Assembly (NCBI GenBank): GCA_947179155.2
Contig: OX359282.1
Span: forward strand, 17,810,510-17,874,509
From: Hedera helix
Lineage: Eukaryota; Streptophyta; Magnoliopsida; Apiales; Araliaceae
Direction of reading: 5' to 3'
DNA length: 64,000 bases
Shown: positions 23,193-36,090 of the stretch, piece by piece
Layout of the letters: each line of letters starts with the position of its first letter
How positions within the stretch are numbered: position 1 is the stretch's first letter
Position numbers and translations under genes: made by a program
Notes under the pieces: model-generated
Databases searched by the model: none
The model's input: only the letters and a program-made list of their open reading frames with translations
Told to the model about the DNA's origin: nothing

Positions 23193-23970
23193 TTCGACTG
23201 TTGACTCTCTGGCTTTCTTGGATCGGAGACGAGTTTGGGGCACAATTCTGCAAAAATAATACGCCAAGGTTTAGTTCTGGGAAATGACATTGGCAGATGC
23301 ATGCTAAAGCAAATATTTTTGTATTTTTGGGTTTTGTAATCTTTTCCTGCAAAACAGGGTCAGAGTCCTTTTATTTTGATCAAGGTATATCAATGTGAAA
23401 TCATGATGCTCTCCAAGCTGTCCCTGTAAAACAAAGGTTAGTACTTTTATTTTGACAAAAGTGGTTGGTACAACATGATTGACTACAGTATGATATCATG
23501 CGCGTAAAGCGTAAAAGGGTATGAAGAGACTTTCCATGCGTTGGCTTTATCTGAGGCTGACCTACCCTAGGTTACTCTCGCGGACTTTTTGGCATGAAGG
23601 TTCCCAGATATTCGCAACATACTCGAAGGGAATGAATCCGATCTTTCAATTGGATTGGATCTGAGTGGATGCTTTTCCTGAGCCTCGCCGGGGAGCACCC
23701 CTTTGAGTCCAGTAATCCACATCCGACGGGTTTGCCTAAGGAGGAGGAACTGCTCAACATACATTCATCATACATTCATCGTACCTCACCGTATGCAAAT
23801 GATGACATTAAAGTAAAGCATTCGTAAAGCAATCACAAAACTCGCATGTTCATTCATACACGTACAAAAGGTAGATCAATCGCAAGCAACGCAACCACAC
23901 ACATTTTTTAGAATTTTTTAAAGGATAGGAAAACATCGAGATTTTTAAATGCGGCTTAAGCCCTCTACTG
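23193..23970 (-). other. Tat 5' leader between primer site and gag
   Basis: About 780 nt of untranslated leader on the minus strand, which would hold packaging signals. A short frame at 23567-23775 is not conserved-looking. A possible splice acceptor (TTTTTGCAG) at about 23251 precedes gag, hinting at a leader intron, but no matching donor was settled on. Confidence 0.55.
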
Positions 23971-23988
23971 TCCCCAGCGGAGTCGCCA
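23971..23988 (-). other. Primer binding site for tRNA-Arg(ACG)
   Basis: On the plus strand TCCCCAGCGGAGTCGCCA equals the 3' end of plant tRNA-Arg(ACG) including CCA, as I recall that tRNA. The minus-strand element therefore pairs over 18 nt with no mismatch, two bases inside the 5' LTR. tRNA-Arg priming is known for Ogre/Tat elements. Confidence 0.88.
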
Positions 23989-23990
23989 TC

Positions 23991-24512
23991 TGTCGACGCC
24001 GGGATTTTCGTCATTTCGTTTTTTAATATTTAAAAGCCCTTTTCAATTTTAGCCTTTAGATTAAGATGTGACTTTTGAAAAGGGTCGGCTTAGTGTCGAC
24101 GAGGTTTTGAAAGATCGATTTCTTTATAAGCCATTTGACCAGAGTCGCCAGTTGGTATTGTTGAAATGGATGTACCAACTCATCCGAATTTTGTTTTTTG
24201 TAATCGTAATGGCTCATATGTGACTCCGTTTCAAATGGTCCACAAACCGAGATTCATAGAGTTCGGGGCTTGCTTAAGCGAGGGGAAGGTGTTAGGCACC
24301 CCCCGACTTCCATGAAATACGGTTACCGCAATCTCGATGTTTTCCTATCCTTTAAAATCCTAAAAATGTGTGAGTTGCGTGTGTGTGTGTGTGCGTGCCT
24401 AAATGGAGGTTTGTGGTGAGTTTTGCATAAAAAGTTCGCTTTTATTTTATATGGCAAATGTGTTTTGTCGGAAAAGCGTTTAGACGTCTTTTGACCCAAA
24501 TGACAAGGCTCC
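23991..24512 (-). repeat. 5' LTR of the Tat element, outer part (before the array)
   Basis: Matches 8515-9036 with about a dozen differences. It breaks at GCTCC, where the LTR array was inserted; GCTCC recurs at 33607-33611. Confidence 0.92.
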
Positions 24513-27351
24513 TGTGACGCCCCCAAATCTAGGCCCACACAGCCCAAACTTGAGTCGTCAAAAGACTACAACAAAATTATTACAACAAAGCACAACGTAC
24601 AACAATACCGTGTATAATAATACACAACTAAGTCTTCACTATTATTGCCACACTATTTTACAACACGTGAAGACTATAATAGATATCCCTCGGACTCTCA
24701 CTCCATTCCCCAGCTAGACCCCGCTACGTTCTCATCTCCTGTTGAAAAATAATGGAACAAAAGGGTGAGCTCAAATAGCCCAGTAAGAAATATCATGACT
24801 AAGATAATGACGAATAAATTATCATTAGCCTTCAACAGGTGAGTTCTTGATAGAATACAACATAATACAAGGTGTATATCAAAAACTGCAGTTAAATTCT
24901 TAAACAACGTTCAGATCAATAATAGCAGCGGAATGAGCAATCTATTAGAAGAAAAATGCAGACTATAATGTCCACTCGCTTCTCTTTTTAGTAAAAATAT
25001 CATCAACTTTTATCATCTGAAATACCATTAGTCAAGATAATACAACTTCACAGTTCCTGGTCATAATCATGCAGATCAACAGTTCATCTTTGCACTACGG
25101 GCCAAAGATATTCAATAAAGCACCAACGGTCATGATTATACCAGATTCAGCCTTTGGTCATAATCATACCAATCAACAGTTCATCTTTGCACTACGGGCC
25201 AAAGATATTCAATAAAGCACCAACGGTCATGATTATACCAGATTCAGCCTTTGGTCATAATCATACCAACCAACAGTTCATCTTTGCACTACGGGCCAAA
25301 GACATTCAATATAACACCAACGGTCATGATTATACCAGATTCAGCCTTTGGTCATAATCATACCAATCAACAGTTCATCTTTGCACTACGGGCCAAAGAG
25401 AACATTCACCACGTGCCATAAAAGACACCGAACAGATGTATCGCCTTTAACCTAGTATATCGCCTTTAACCTATCATCTGTTCAACAATTATATCGCATC
25501 TGTGCCCCCGGCCACAGATATTCACAACAGCTTGATTCTTGATGATTAATACAAATAACAGTGATACAAATGATGAACAGAAGAACAGGATAAACAATAA
25601 GTATCGGAAGTTTACTTTGTGCAAATTCAAATAATGTCCAAATTGTCAACATGATGTGGAGTGAAATTTAAAAATGTTATTCAAGATTCTCAGTTCAGAA
25701 TAACGGTTACAGTTCAATAGAAAGATTCAGAAAATAGGAAGGTTCAGTTGAAATTCAACTATTATGGAACATATAATATTTTCAGGAATTATAGAAGCAA
25801 TAGTTCCATAATAAGTTTCGATTCAGGAGTATGAAAGAAAATAATATCCCTTACCGTAGCAAGTTCAAGAGTGTAAAAAAATGACATTTCTTACCTTATC
25901 TGGTGACTGGATATTGATAAAAATGAGATTGATCAACCTATATATTTATAATAAAATTAGTAATTACAACATGTAAACTTCAAAGTGTATGATAACTCAT
26001 ATATTATGAACTATCAAAATTATATATATTTAACATAATTTTTGTAGTATAAAATACCAACTTTAAAATAGTTTTAAAATAATATTCCAAAATAAATCTT
26101 CCAAAGAAAGCTTTTAAAAATGAATCTTCTCAAAGAAGTGTCTTCTAAAGGAAGATTTGTGAATACCGTGAAAAATAGGAATTTATAAAATTACTACTCT
26201 TTAATAAAAGACTTACTTGAAAAATTTCTGCACTCCTTTTGGCTTTCAAACTCTCAAAATAACCTTACTATGCTCAAAATTCTCTCACAATAAACTTATA
26301 GAAAAATTTATGTATTTTAGATATGATTTTCTTATTCAGCAAATGGGCCTATTTATAGTAAATGAAGTCACTATGCGTAGCACGCCAAGGAAGGAAAAAA
26401 AATGAGGGCTGCGCCGCCCAAGGCTGCGCAAACGTTTTAAAAGAAATTTTCAATACTTGCACAGTAACTTTAAAATTTTCAAAAAGTGAACAGTAATGAA
26501 CAGTAACTTTTGTCGGCAGATGAACAGTGACTTTCCCGAGATGAACAGTAACTTCCGTCAGTGAATAGTAACTTTTCCGGGAATGAATAGTAAATTCCGG
26601 GAGTGAATAGTAACTTTTGAAAAATAAAATTTTTATTTTTCCTGTGGGTCCAACATATAAAATAAAATAATGCTACAACAATAATTCAACAATAATGTAA
26701 TAAACACGTTACAGATTATTATTAATTTAATAATATAAATTACAGTATATTTGCAACCGTGACAATTATTAGGTTCAATAATTTTAAAAACAGTGCAGCA
26801 ACAATTATTGAGTCAATGATATGAAATACAGTGTAATGACAATTATTAAATCAATAATGCAAAATACTGTGCAACAACAATTATTGAATTGATAACATAA
26901 AATATTATGCAGTGATAATTATTGATGAAATGATGCTCAACAGTTACGGTGTCAATTATCAGAACAATAGTATGAGACACTGTGCAATACCGCGTGCTAC
27001 TGTAGAGTACCGTGTGCTACAGAAAATACCATAAATTACCGTATGCTACTATTCTTTTATCACCGGTATTTTAACAGTTAACACCGTTGACTATTTTTAT
27101 TTAAAAAGGTTACTTCTGTCGTTTTCTATATCCGACAAATATTCCGTTGTGGGGTCCACCAATAATTAGTTATTTCGGCGCCGTCGTACGGCCCGAATAT
27201 TCCCCGACAAAACGAATATTGTCCGACAAAATAAAATTTACACATAACATCCTTAACTTTCAATTTCGTTAATTTAACCACTTACTGTTTCAGGAAAAAT
27301 ATATATGAAGAAAAATTAATTTTTATATTTCATAAAATTCGGGGTCTTACA
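24513..27351 (-). repeat. Array LTR copy a
   Basis: Contains four 97-bp tandem units (about 25059-25400), a cluster of short 'gaacagtaacttt'-like repeats (about 26460-26630), and an AT-rich series of imperfect repeats around AATTATT (about 26690-26950). On the plus strand it ends with ATTCGGGGTCTTACA. Confidence 0.93.
25059..25400. repeat. 97-bp tandem repeat inside the array LTR
   Basis: GGTCATAATCAT starts at 25059, 25156, 25253 and 25350, an exact 97-bp period over about 3.5 units. The same block recurs in the other two array LTRs (about 28180-28520 and 31314-31655). The related LTR fragment at 52197 has only one unit, so the amplification is specific to this subfamily. Confidence 0.93.
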
Positions 27352-27633
27352 ACCTCCCCTCCTTATGAAATTTCGTCCTCGAAATTGACGTACCGGGCAT
27401 TTCAAAGTTATCCTCCTGATTTCCAGATGCCATACTTAACTGTGGTCACAAAATAATTGTTAGTTCAAACAAACTGACTCATCACTTCCTGTTCCTACAT
27501 TCAAATCGATTCGTTAGATAACAAAATCTAATTTAGGTGGGACACACTAGTGACTGATTCTATCCGTATCTCCCTTCCTAGTTTTAACCCCAGATCTCCA
27601 TTAAAGACCATATCCCTAAGCTCTGATGCCAAC
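27352..27633 (-). other. Array interior 1 (primer site and polypurine tract only)
   Basis: 282 bp. On the minus strand it opens with TGGCATCAGAGC (27620-27631), one mismatch from the tRNA-iMet-type site TGGTATCAGAGC, and closes with AAGGAGGGGAGGT, a good polypurine tract. There is no coding sequence between them. Confidence 0.88.
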
Positions 27634-30485
27634 TGTGACGCCCCCAAATCTAGGCCCACACAGCCCAAACTTGAGTCGTCAAAAGACTACAACAAAATTA
27701 TTACAACAAAGCACAACGTACAACAATACCGTGTATAATAATACACAACTAAGTCTTCACTATTATTGCCACACTATTTTACAACACGTGAAGACTATAA
27801 TAGATATCCCTCGGACTCTCACTCCATTCCCCAGCTAGACCCCGCTACGTTCTCATCTCCTGTTGAAAAATAATGGAACAAAAGGGTGAGCTCAAATAGC
27901 CCAGTAAGAAATATCATGACTAAGATAATGACGAATAAATTATCATTAGCCTTCAACAGGTGAGTTCTTGATAGAATACAACATAATACAAGGTGTATAT
28001 CAAAAACTGCAGTTAAATTCTTAAACAACGTTCAGATCAATAATAGCAGCGGAATGAGCAATCTATTAGAAGAAAAATGCAGACTATAATGTCCACTCGC
28101 TTCTCTTTTTAGTAAAAATATCATCAACTTTTATCATCTGAAATACCATTAGTCAAGATAATACAACTTCACAGTTCCTGGTCATAATCATGCAGATCAA
28201 CAGTTCATCTTTGCACTACGGGCCAAAGATATTCAATAAAGCACCAACGGTCATGATTATACCAGATTCAGCCTTTGGTCATAATCATACCAATCAACAG
28301 TTCATCTTTGCACTACGGGCCAAAGATATTCAATAAAGCACCAACGGTCATGATTATACCAGATTCAGCCTTTGGTCATAATCATACCAACCAACAGTTC
28401 ATCTTTGCACTACGGGCCAAAGACATTCAATATAACACCAACGGTCATGATTATACCAGATTCAGCCTTTGGTCATAATCATACCAATCAACAGTTCATC
28501 TTTGCACTACGGGCCAAAGAGAACATTCACCACGTGCCATAAAAGACACCGAACAGATGTATCGCCTTTAACCTAGTATATCGCCTTTAACCTATCATCT
28601 GTTCAACAATTATATCGCATCTGTGCCCCCGGCCACAGATATTCACAACAGCTTGATTCTTGATGATTAATACAAATAACAGTGATACAAATGATGAACA
28701 GAAGAACAGGATAAACAATAAGTATCGGAAGTTTACTTTGTGCAAATTCAAATAATGTCCAAATTGTCAACATGATGTGGAGTGAAATTTAAAAATGTTA
28801 TTCAAGATTCTCAGTTCAGAATAACGGTTACAGTTCAATAGAAAGATTCAGAAAATAGGAAGGTTCAGTTGAAATTCAACTATTATGGAACATATAATAT
28901 TTTCAGGAATTATAGAAGCAATAGTTCCATAATAAGTTTCGATTCAGGAGTATGAAAGAAAATAATATCCCTTACCGTAGCAAGTTCAAGAGTGTAAAAA
29001 AATGACATTTCTTACCTTATCTGGTGACTGGATATTGATAAAAATGAGATTGATCAACCTATATATTTATAATAAAATTAGTAATTACAACATGTAAACT
29101 TCAAAGTGTATGATAACTCATATATTATGAACTATCAAAATTATATATATTTAACATAATTTTTGTAGTATAAAATACCAACTTTAAAATAGTTTTAAAA
29201 TAATATTCCAAAATAAATCTTCCAAAGAAAGCTTTTAAAAATGAATCTTCTCAAAGAAGTGTCTTCTAAAGGAAGATTTGTGAATACCGTGAAAAATAGG
29301 AATTTATAAAATTACTACTCTTTAATAAAAGACTTACTTGAAAAATTTCTGCACTCCTTTTGGCTTTCAAACTCTCAAAATAACCTTACTATGCTCAAAA
29401 TTCTCTCACAATAAACTTATAGAAAAATTTATGTATTTTAGATATGATTTTCTTATTCAGCAAATGGGCCTATTTATAGTAAATGAAGTCACTATGCGTA
29501 GCACGCCAAGGAAGGAAAAAAAATGAGGGCTGCGCCGCCCAAGGCTGCGCAAACGTTTTAAAAGAAATTTTCAATACTTGCACAGTAACTTTGCACAGTA
29601 ACTTTAAAATTTTCAAAAAGTGAACAGTAATGAACAGTAACTTTTGTCGGCAGATGAACAGTGACTTTCCCGAGATGAACAGTAACTTCCGTCAGTGAAT
29701 AGTAACTTTTCCGGGAATGAATAGTAAATTCCGGGAGTGAATAGTAACTTTTGAAAAATAAAATTTTTATTTTTCCTGTGGGTCCAACATATAAAATAAA
29801 ATAATGCTACAACAATAATTCAACAATAATGTAATAAACACGTTACAGATTATTATTAATTTAATAATATAAATTACAGTATATTTGCAACCGTGACAAT
29901 TATTAGGTTCAATAATTTTAAAAACAGTGCAGCAACAATTATTGAGTCAATGATATGAAATACAGTGTAATGACAATTATTAAATCAATAATGCAAAATA
30001 CTGTGCAACAACAATTATTGAATTGATAACATAAAATATTATGCAGTGATAATTATTGATGAAATGATGCTCAACAGTTACGGTGTCAATTATCAGAACA
30101 ATAGTATGAGACACTGTGCAATACCGCGTGCTACTGTAGAGTACCGTGTGCTACAGAAAATACCATAAATTACCGTATGCTACTATTCTTTTATCACCGG
30201 TATTTTAACAGTTAACACCGTTGACTATTTTTATTTAAAAAGGTTACTTCTGTCGTTTTCTATATCCGACAAATATTCCGTTGTGGGGTCCACCAATAAT
30301 TAGTTATTTCGGCGCCGTCGTACGGCCCGAATATTCCCCGACAAAACGAATATTGTCCGACAAAATAAAATTTACACATAACATCCTTAACTTTCAATTT
30401 CGTTAATTTAACCACTTACTGTTTCAGGAAAAATATATATGAAGAAAAATTAATTTTTATATTTCATAAAATCCGGGGTCTTACA
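27634..30485 (-). repeat. Array LTR copy b
   Basis: Near-identical to copies a and c, but 13 bp longer because GCACAGTAACTTT is duplicated near 29580-29605. It also has ATCCGGGG instead of ATTCGGGG near its end. These private differences argue that the three copies are real rather than an assembly echo. Confidence 0.93.
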
Positions 30486-30767
30486 ACCTCCCCTCCTTAT
30501 GAAATTTCGTCCTCGAAATTGACGTACCGGGCATTTCAAAGTTATCCTCCTGATTTCCAGATGCCATACTTAACTGTGGTCACAAAATAATTGTTAGTTC
30601 AAACAAACTGACTCATCACTTCCTGTTCCTACATTCAAATCGATTCGTTAGATAACAAAATCTAATTTAGGTGGGACACACTAGTGACTGATTCTATCCG
30701 TATCTCCCTTCCTAGTTTTAACCCCAGATCTCCATTAAAGACCATATCCCTAAGCTCTGATGCCAAC
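30486..30767 (-). other. Array interior 2 (primer site and polypurine tract only)
   Basis: 282 bp and apparently identical to the first interior, with the primer site at 30754-30765 and the polypurine tract next to LTR copy b. No coding sequence. Confidence 0.88.
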
Positions 30768-33606
30768 TGTGACGCCCCCAAATCTAGGCCCACACAGCCC
30801 AAACTTGAGTCGTCAAAAGACTACAACAAAATTATTACAACAAAGCACAACGTACAACAATACCGTGTATAATAATACACAACTAAGTCTTCACTATTAT
30901 TGCCACACTATTTTACAACACGTGAAGACTATAATAGATATCCCTCGGACTCTCACTCCATTCCCCAGCTAGACCCCGCTACGTTCTCATCTCCTGTTGA
31001 AAAATAATGGAACAAAAGGGTGAGCTCAAATAGCCCAGTAAGAAATATCATGACTAAGATAATGACGAATAAATTATCATTAGCCTTCAACAGGTGAGTT
31101 CTTGATAGAATACAACATAATACAAGGTGTATATCAAAAACTGCAGTTAAATTCTTAAACAACGTTCAGATCAATAATAGCAGCGGAATGAGCAATCTAT
31201 TAGAAGAAAAATGCAGACTATAATGTCCACTCGCTTCTCTTTTTAGTAAAAATATCATCAACTTTTATCATCTGAAATACCATTAGTCAAGATAATACAA
31301 CTTCACAGTTCCTGGTCATAATCATGCAGATCAACAGTTCATCTTTGCACTACGGGCCAAAGATATTCAATAAAGCACCAACGGTCATGATTATACCAGA
31401 TTCAGCCTTTGGTCATAATCATACCAATCAACAGTTCATCTTTGCACTACGGGCCAAAGATATTCAATAAAGCACCAACGGTCATGATTATACCAGATTC
31501 AGCCTTTGGTCATAATCATACCAACCAACAGTTCATCTTTGCACTACGGGCCAAAGACATTCAATATAACACCAACGGTCATGATTATACCAGATTCAGC
31601 CTTTGGTCATAATCATACCAATCAACAGTTCATCTTTGCACTACGGGCCAAAGAGAACATTCACCACGTGCCATAAAAGACACCGAACAGATGTATCGCC
31701 TTTAACCTAGTATATCGCCTTTAACCTATCATCTGTTCAACAATTATATCGCATCTGTGCCCCCGGCCACAGATATTCACAACAGCTTGATTCTTGATGA
31801 TTAATACAAATAACAGTGATACAAATGATGAACAGAAGAACAGGATAAACAATAAGTATCGGAAGTTTACTTTGTGCAAATTCAAATAATGTCCAAATTG
31901 TCAACATGATGTGGAGTGAAATTTAAAAATGTTATTCAAGATTCTCAGTTCAGAATAACGGTTACAGTTCAATAGAAAGATTCAGAAAATAGGAAGGTTC
32001 AGTTGAAATTCAACTATTATGGAACATATAATATTTTCAGGAATTATAGAAGCAATAGTTCCATAATAAGTTTCGATTCAGGAGTATGAAAGAAAATAAT
32101 ATCCCTTACCGTAGCAAGTTCAAGAGTGTAAAAAAATGACATTTCTTACCTTATCTGGTGACTGGATATTGATAAAAATGAGATTGATCAACCTATATAT
32201 TTATAATAAAATTAGTAATTACAACATGTAAACTTCAAAGTGTATGATAACTCATATATTATGAACTATCAAAATTATATATATTTAACATAATTTTTGT
32301 AGTATAAAATACCAACTTTAAAATAGTTTTAAAATAATATTCCAAAATAAATCTTCCAAAGAAAGCTTTTAAAAATGAATCTTCTCAAAGAAGTGTCTTC
32401 TAAAGGAAGATTTGTGAATACCGTGAAAAATAGGAATTTATAAAATTACTACTCTTTAATAAAAGACTTACTTGAAAAATTTCTGCACTCCTTTTGGCTT
32501 TCAAACTCTCAAAATAACCTTACTATGCTCAAAATTCTCTCACAATAAACTTATAGAAAAATTTATGTATTTTAGATATGATTTTCTTATTCAGCAAATG
32601 GGCCTATTTATAGTAAATGAAGTCACTATGCGTAGCACGCCAAGGAAGGAAAAAAAATGAGGGCTGCGCCGCCCAAGGCTGCGCAAACGTTTTAAAAGAA
32701 ATTTTCAATACTTGCACAGTAACTTTAAAATTTTCAAAAAGTGAACAGTAATGAACAGTAACTTTTGTCGGCAGATGAACAGTGACTTTCCCGAGATGAA
32801 CAGTAACTTCCGTCAGTGAATAGTAACTTTTCCGGGAATGAATAGTAAATTCCGGGAGTGAATAGTAACTTTTGAAAAATAAAATTTTTATTTTTCCTGT
32901 GGGTCCAACATATAAAATAAAATAATGCTACAACAATAATTCAACAATAATGTAATAAACACGTTACAGATTATTATTAATTTAATAATATAAATTACAG
33001 TATATTTGCAACCGTGACAATTATTAGGTTCAATAATTTTAAAAACAGTGCAGCAACAATTATTGAGTCAATGATATGAAATACAGTGTAATGACAATTA
33101 TTAAATCAATAATGCAAAATACTGTGCAACAACAATTATTGAATTGATAACATAAAATATTATGCAGTGATAATTATTGATGAAATGATGCTCAACAGTT
33201 ACGGTGTCAATTATCAGAACAATAGTATGAGACACTGTGCAATACCGCGTGCTACTGTAGAGTACCGTGTGCTACAGAAAATACCATAAATTACCGTATG
33301 CTACTATTCTTTTATCACCGGTATTTTAACAGTTAACACCGTTGACTATTTTTATTTAAAAAGGTTACTTCTGTCGTTTTCTATATCCGACAAATATTCC
33401 GTTGTGGGGTCCACCAATAATTAGTTATTTCGGCGCCGTCGTACGGCCCGAATATTCCCCGACAAAACGAATATTGTCCGACAAAATAAAATTTACACAT
33501 AACATCCTTAACTTTCAATTTCGTTAATTTAACCACTTACTGTTTCAGGAAAAATATATATGAAGAAAAATTAATTTTTATATTTCATAAAATTCGGGGT
33601 CTTACA
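30768..33606 (-). repeat. Array LTR copy c
   Basis: Same length as copy a (2,839 bp), followed at once by the GCTCC duplication and the rest of the Tat LTR. Confidence 0.93.
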
Positions 33607-35289
33607 GCTCCGCTTTTTATAATAAAGATTGATTTTAATTCCGAAAACGATAAGGTTTTTTATTAGATGTCATTTTAGAAAACAATATTTTTAAACGTTT
33701 GCCAAATAGGAATCGAGACTATACATTGCCCTCTAACGGTAAATATAAATAAAATGAAGGCAACTTCTAGAACTCTTTAACCCTATGCACAAAGTTTAAT
33801 GAAAACATTTATTTATTTATTTTCGAAGACATCTTTTATGACATTTCAAACCAAATATAGCCTTTTCGTCACACAAGGATCAAGATTTCGCCAAAACTTT
33901 TTTCCTTTTAAACCTCGTGTATCTAATATCCTAATTTGATTCTTTTTAGAAAATCTCTACCGTTTGCCTTATTTTGGAAAATCGTTTTTTTGTCGTAAAT
34001 TAAAACAAACATCCCAAAACGTGTCGGGGCTATCCATGGGCATGTGAGCCATCCAGACAACCCCCAACACCCACAATCACATATTTTATTATTATTACGG
34101 GGCCTTAACCCGAACACGACTTGGTATCGTTTTAAGGCCCGATATTACAAAATACACATCCATGGACTCTATACAAGGATTACATATGCCAAAACGTCCA
34201 TCATCGGGATTCGATCACGAGGATCTCCTCCTTAGGCTCACAGTCACCCAAATCGCTACACAACCAATACTAAGCCAAATCTAACAATATTAAACATTGC
34301 TATCATACGACATAGCTCAAATATCACAACTCAATCACTACAAACTACTCATTACCACAACGAACGATATATCACCGTACGGATGTCATCGGGGCGTTAG
34401 GAGGACTTACGTTCCGATGGAACCCTCGCTAACAACCCCTAATCCACAGATCCTTTATCAATATATAACAAGAAACTACATCAATAAACCAATCACAACA
34501 TTATGCTAACAATGCAACAAATAAACTCAAGAACACACTCCTTTCACCTTGCAAAAATGCCAATTTAAAGCTTCTATATTCCACAAATCGGACAATACCA
34601 CAAGAATGCTAGACTACTTAGCAAAATACAATGGATCTAAGCTTGAAAATGGCCAAGATCCGAGCTCTCTCTCTCCTCCCGCGCGATCTCTCTCTCTCTC
34701 TATTTCCTTTCTTTTTCTTCTTTTCCTTCTTCTCGGGTGGAAAATGGCGATCTATACTGGTTCAGCAGGCAGCCGCAGATGCATCTGCGGCTGGCCGAAG
34801 ATGCATCTGCGGCTGGGCCTGCTATGGCCGTCAGAGCCGTCGCCTCTGCTGCCGTGTGCCGCCCTCGAGCCGCGAGCCTGCCCCCTTTGTCGGTGGCCGC
34901 GATTGCATCCGCGGCTGTCCGGCTCCTTTTTCTCGAATTTCGTGCTACGCGGTCTTAATTCACCAATTTCTGCTGTATTATTTTGGAATGCTGTTTCTTG
35001 ATACATAAATCAATTCTGGGAATGGTTTCCCGGCATCGAGACCCCCCCCTAATGCTGTAATCGCCATGGTCCTTGGCCTTCTTTGGCGATCGCATCGGGC
35101 TTCGTCTGGATTGCCCGTAGGTCTCGCCTCAAATGACTCAATTCTCGTTTTGCGTTTGACAGCCTTGATCGTAAGCCGTGGTGGGAACTGCGTGTTGGCG
35201 TCCACCTCTCCTTTTCGTATGTCAGGTCAATTGACGATTTTGCCCTCATGTCAGGGTTAGTACACAAGTGCAAAATTTGGGTATCTACA
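33607..35289 (-). repeat. 5' LTR of the Tat element, remainder (after the array)
   Basis: Matches about 9032-10693 of the other LTR. Near 34770-34817 the palindrome region has been partly duplicated, so GATGCATCTGCGGCTG occurs twice. It ends TCTACA and is followed by the AACCA duplication at 35290-35294. Confidence 0.92.
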
Positions 35290-35294
35290 AACCA

Positions 35295-36090
35295 TCCTAC
35301 TCTTTCCGGGGTATACAACTTCCACTCTAATTAGGATTAGATGTGCTAATTAGTTAACACCCGAATTAATTTAGGACTCTAACCTAAACCTATCGGATTA
35401 AGAAGTCCACTTAAATAACCGCCGAGCTGATGGACCATTGGGTCGAGCCCAATATAAACTATCGATCATGCTCTAGCGATTATACATCCTAACAGTACCC
35501 ATAAGTTTACAAATATAGATTGAAAGCAAAGAGACGATGAGAGAGAAAAATTGTCGGAGTACTTGGATGTTTAAAGAAGGGAAAATGAATAGTTTAAGGC
35601 CGTTCAAAATAATGTATAAAGAAAGCAACGGCCGCAATGTAACCCAAAATGGATGTGTGGCATAAGATCTCCTAAACTATGGAAACATGCCACCAATTGT
35701 CTCCACTATTCCCAAATCACCACGATTCGATACCCTCGGGGTGAGAAAATCATCCAAAACGTTCATCAGCTTACACCTAGGACAAATAAGTTCCCGACAA
35801 CGTTTTAACATGTCCCGAACTCTACCACAAAAGGACAACTTATTGAGACATCTTTCGTTTCGGGTGCCGAGCCACAAAGACTCCCGAGTTGACCTTTTGA
35901 TCTGCTTGATTACATTTTATCCAGAATACTTCCATAGTATCGGACCCCGATAGCTTTTACCAAGATTTATCCCGAAATGTACATGAAGAGTCTATTTTCT
36001 AGTAACATACTTTGCTACCCCATTATAAAAGGGATAGGAGAATAGGGGCTTGTCAGGGGTCCATGACTCTTTGCCCCGAGCTACCTTACA
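35295..36090 (-). other. Probable LTR remnant of element 1
   Basis: By the AACCA duplication this was joined to 8509 before the Tat insertion, so it should be the upstream leader or 5' LTR of element 1. A plausible LTR edge on the minus strand is TGTAAGGTAGCTCGGGGC at 36090, but the partner LTR lies outside the window, so this cannot be confirmed. No coding frame is convincing. Confidence 0.4.

Larger units (their letters stand above)
24513..33606 (-). mobile_element. Triple-LTR array of a chromovirus-type non-autonomous element
   Basis: Three LTRs of 2,839, 2,852 and 2,839 bp alternate with two 282-bp interiors. Ends are TGTGACGCCC and GGGGTCTTACA, and a perfect GCTCC duplication (24508-24512, 33607-33611) flanks the whole array. 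No protein-coding capacity is present; the 60-70 codon frames recur only because the LTR is repeated. Minus-strand ends (TGTAAGACCCCG) resemble LTRs of plant chromoviruses. The composite at 47523-56761 contains related LTRs with pol sequence. The single target duplication suggests one insertion followed by unequal recombination, or insertion of an already multimeric cDNA. Confidence 0.92.
8515..35289 (-). mobile_element. Tat-lineage Ty3/gypsy retrotransposon with antisense genes
   Basis: The element is bounded by LTRs that begin TGTCGACGCC and end TCTACA, with a perfect 5-bp target duplication AACCA at 8510-8514 and 35290-35294. On the minus strand the order is 5' LTR (23991-35289, interrupted), tRNA-Arg primer site, leader, gag, protease, G-patch segment, intron, RT, RNase H, second RNase H, integrase, antisense genes on the plus strand, minisatellite, polypurine tract, 3' LTR (8515-10693). 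A second RNase H, a pol intron and antisense ORFs between pol and the 3' LTR are known marks of the Tat group (Ogre, Retand and relatives). Without the array in its LTR the element is about 17.7 kb. The LTRs differ by roughly 2% by eye, so insertion is fairly recent. Confidence 0.93.

Noticed and set aside
24514..33000. Repeated ORFs of 60-70 codons in the triple-LTR array
   Set aside because: Identical in each copy only because the LTR is repeated. They overlap tandem repeats and show no domain.
24513..33606. Assembly artefact producing three copies
   Set aside because: Considered, but copy b has its own 13-bp duplication and a substitution, and the outer target duplication is exact. Only long reads can settle copy number fully.
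8515..35289. The Tat element was mobilised as an already defective copy
   Set aside because: LTR divergence of about 2% allows enough mutations after insertion to explain the stops and frameshifts, so the idea cannot be supported from one copy.
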